Assembly (NCBI GenBank): GCA_964404035.1
Contig: CAYOIT010000217.1
Location: 1-7,134, forward strand
Length of the DNA: 7,134 nucleotides
Direction: 5' to 3'
Source: CAMBRF01 sp964404035
GTDB taxonomy: Bacteria; Verrucomicrobiota; Kiritimatiellia; CAIKKV01; CAITUY01
This document shows positions 6,997-7,134 of the stretch, one piece after another. The translations under genes were made by a program, and so were the position numbers. The notes under the pieces are model-generated. The model was not told the DNA's origin. It saw nothing but the letters and a program-made list of their open reading frames with translations, and did no database searches. Within the stretch, counting starts at the first letter, position 1, and each line of letters begins with the position of its first letter.

Positions 6997-7134
6997 CTAC
7001 TTGCCACTCTTCGGGGCCGGGAGCGCCTTCTCAATGAATGTGATGATCTCCGCGGCCATCAGGCGGGAGACATCCCCATTCCAATGGACCGCGTCCTTCG
7101 AGCCGGTCGCCACGGTATCAAGATTCGTCTCGCA
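6997..7134 (-). CDS. C-terminal end of an SGNH/GDSL-type hydrolase (start beyond the window edge)
   Basis: The last 45 codons of a gene enter from the right edge and end at a TAG (6997-6999). The visible peptide contains SKDAVHWNGDVSRLMAAEII, in which D-x-x-H (DAVH, visible residues 14-17) matches the catalytic block V of SGNH hydrolases. The helix that normally closes the fold follows it, and the protein ends in a short basic tail, PKSGK. The family includes carbohydrate esterases such as acetyl xylan esterases and sialate O-acetylesterases, as well as lipases. Given the neighbours, an esterase acting on glycans is the most natural reading. The N-terminal half with the nucleophile serine and any signal peptide cannot be seen. 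The stop lies 98 bp before the beta-helix gene, on the same strand. Confidence 0.65.
   Translation of the reverse strand, partial: CETNLDTVATGSKDAVHWNGDVSRLMAAEIITFIEKALPAPKSGK

Noticed and set aside
1..7134. A classical lac operon, CRISPR array, phage or transposon
   Set aside because: No LacI-type regulator, permease, regularly spaced repeats, integrase, transposase or terminal inverted repeats are visible.

Overview
The window suggests a GC-rich bacterium that degrades polysaccharides. The protein types point to the PVC group (Verrucomicrobiota, Kiritimatiellota, Lentisphaerota or Planctomycetota): a secreted parallel beta-helix protein with a CBM9-like C-terminus, DUF4886-type and other SGNH hydrolases, and a LacZ-type GH2 enzyme. 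This placement is inferred from the gene families. There is no rRNA or other taxonomic marker here.

All genes lie on the minus strand, so the order of transcription runs from the right edge to the left edge. (1) 7134-6997 is the last 45 codons of an SGNH/GDSL-type hydrolase, carrying the DxxH block. (2) After a 98-bp gap, 6898-3920 encodes a secreted 992-residue protein. It has an N-terminal DUF1565-like start, a right-handed beta-helix, two beta-sandwich-like regions and a CBM9-like domain. (3) After a 54-bp gap, 3865-719 encodes a complete LacZ-type GH2 beta-galactosidase of 1048 residues with no signal peptide. (4) After only 11 bp, 707-1 encodes a secreted DUF4886/SGNH hydrolase whose C-terminus runs off the left edge. 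Genes 2, 3 and 4 each have a purine-rich ribosome binding site 6-7 bases before the chosen start, and the spacing suggests a single transcript.

The likely joint job is breakdown of an acylated (perhaps acetylated) glycan that contains beta-galactosyl units. The two SGNH proteins would remove ester groups, the beta-helix protein would bind and perhaps cut the glycan outside the cytoplasm, and LacZ would release galactose inside. The most interesting point is that the beta-helix carries three carboxylates whose spacing and local motifs resemble the active site of GH120 beta-xylosidase. This could make it an unassigned glycoside hydrolase rather than a passive repeat protein. No transporter, regulator, mobile element, CRISPR array, tRNA or rRNA was seen, and no gene-free stretch exceeds about 100 bp.
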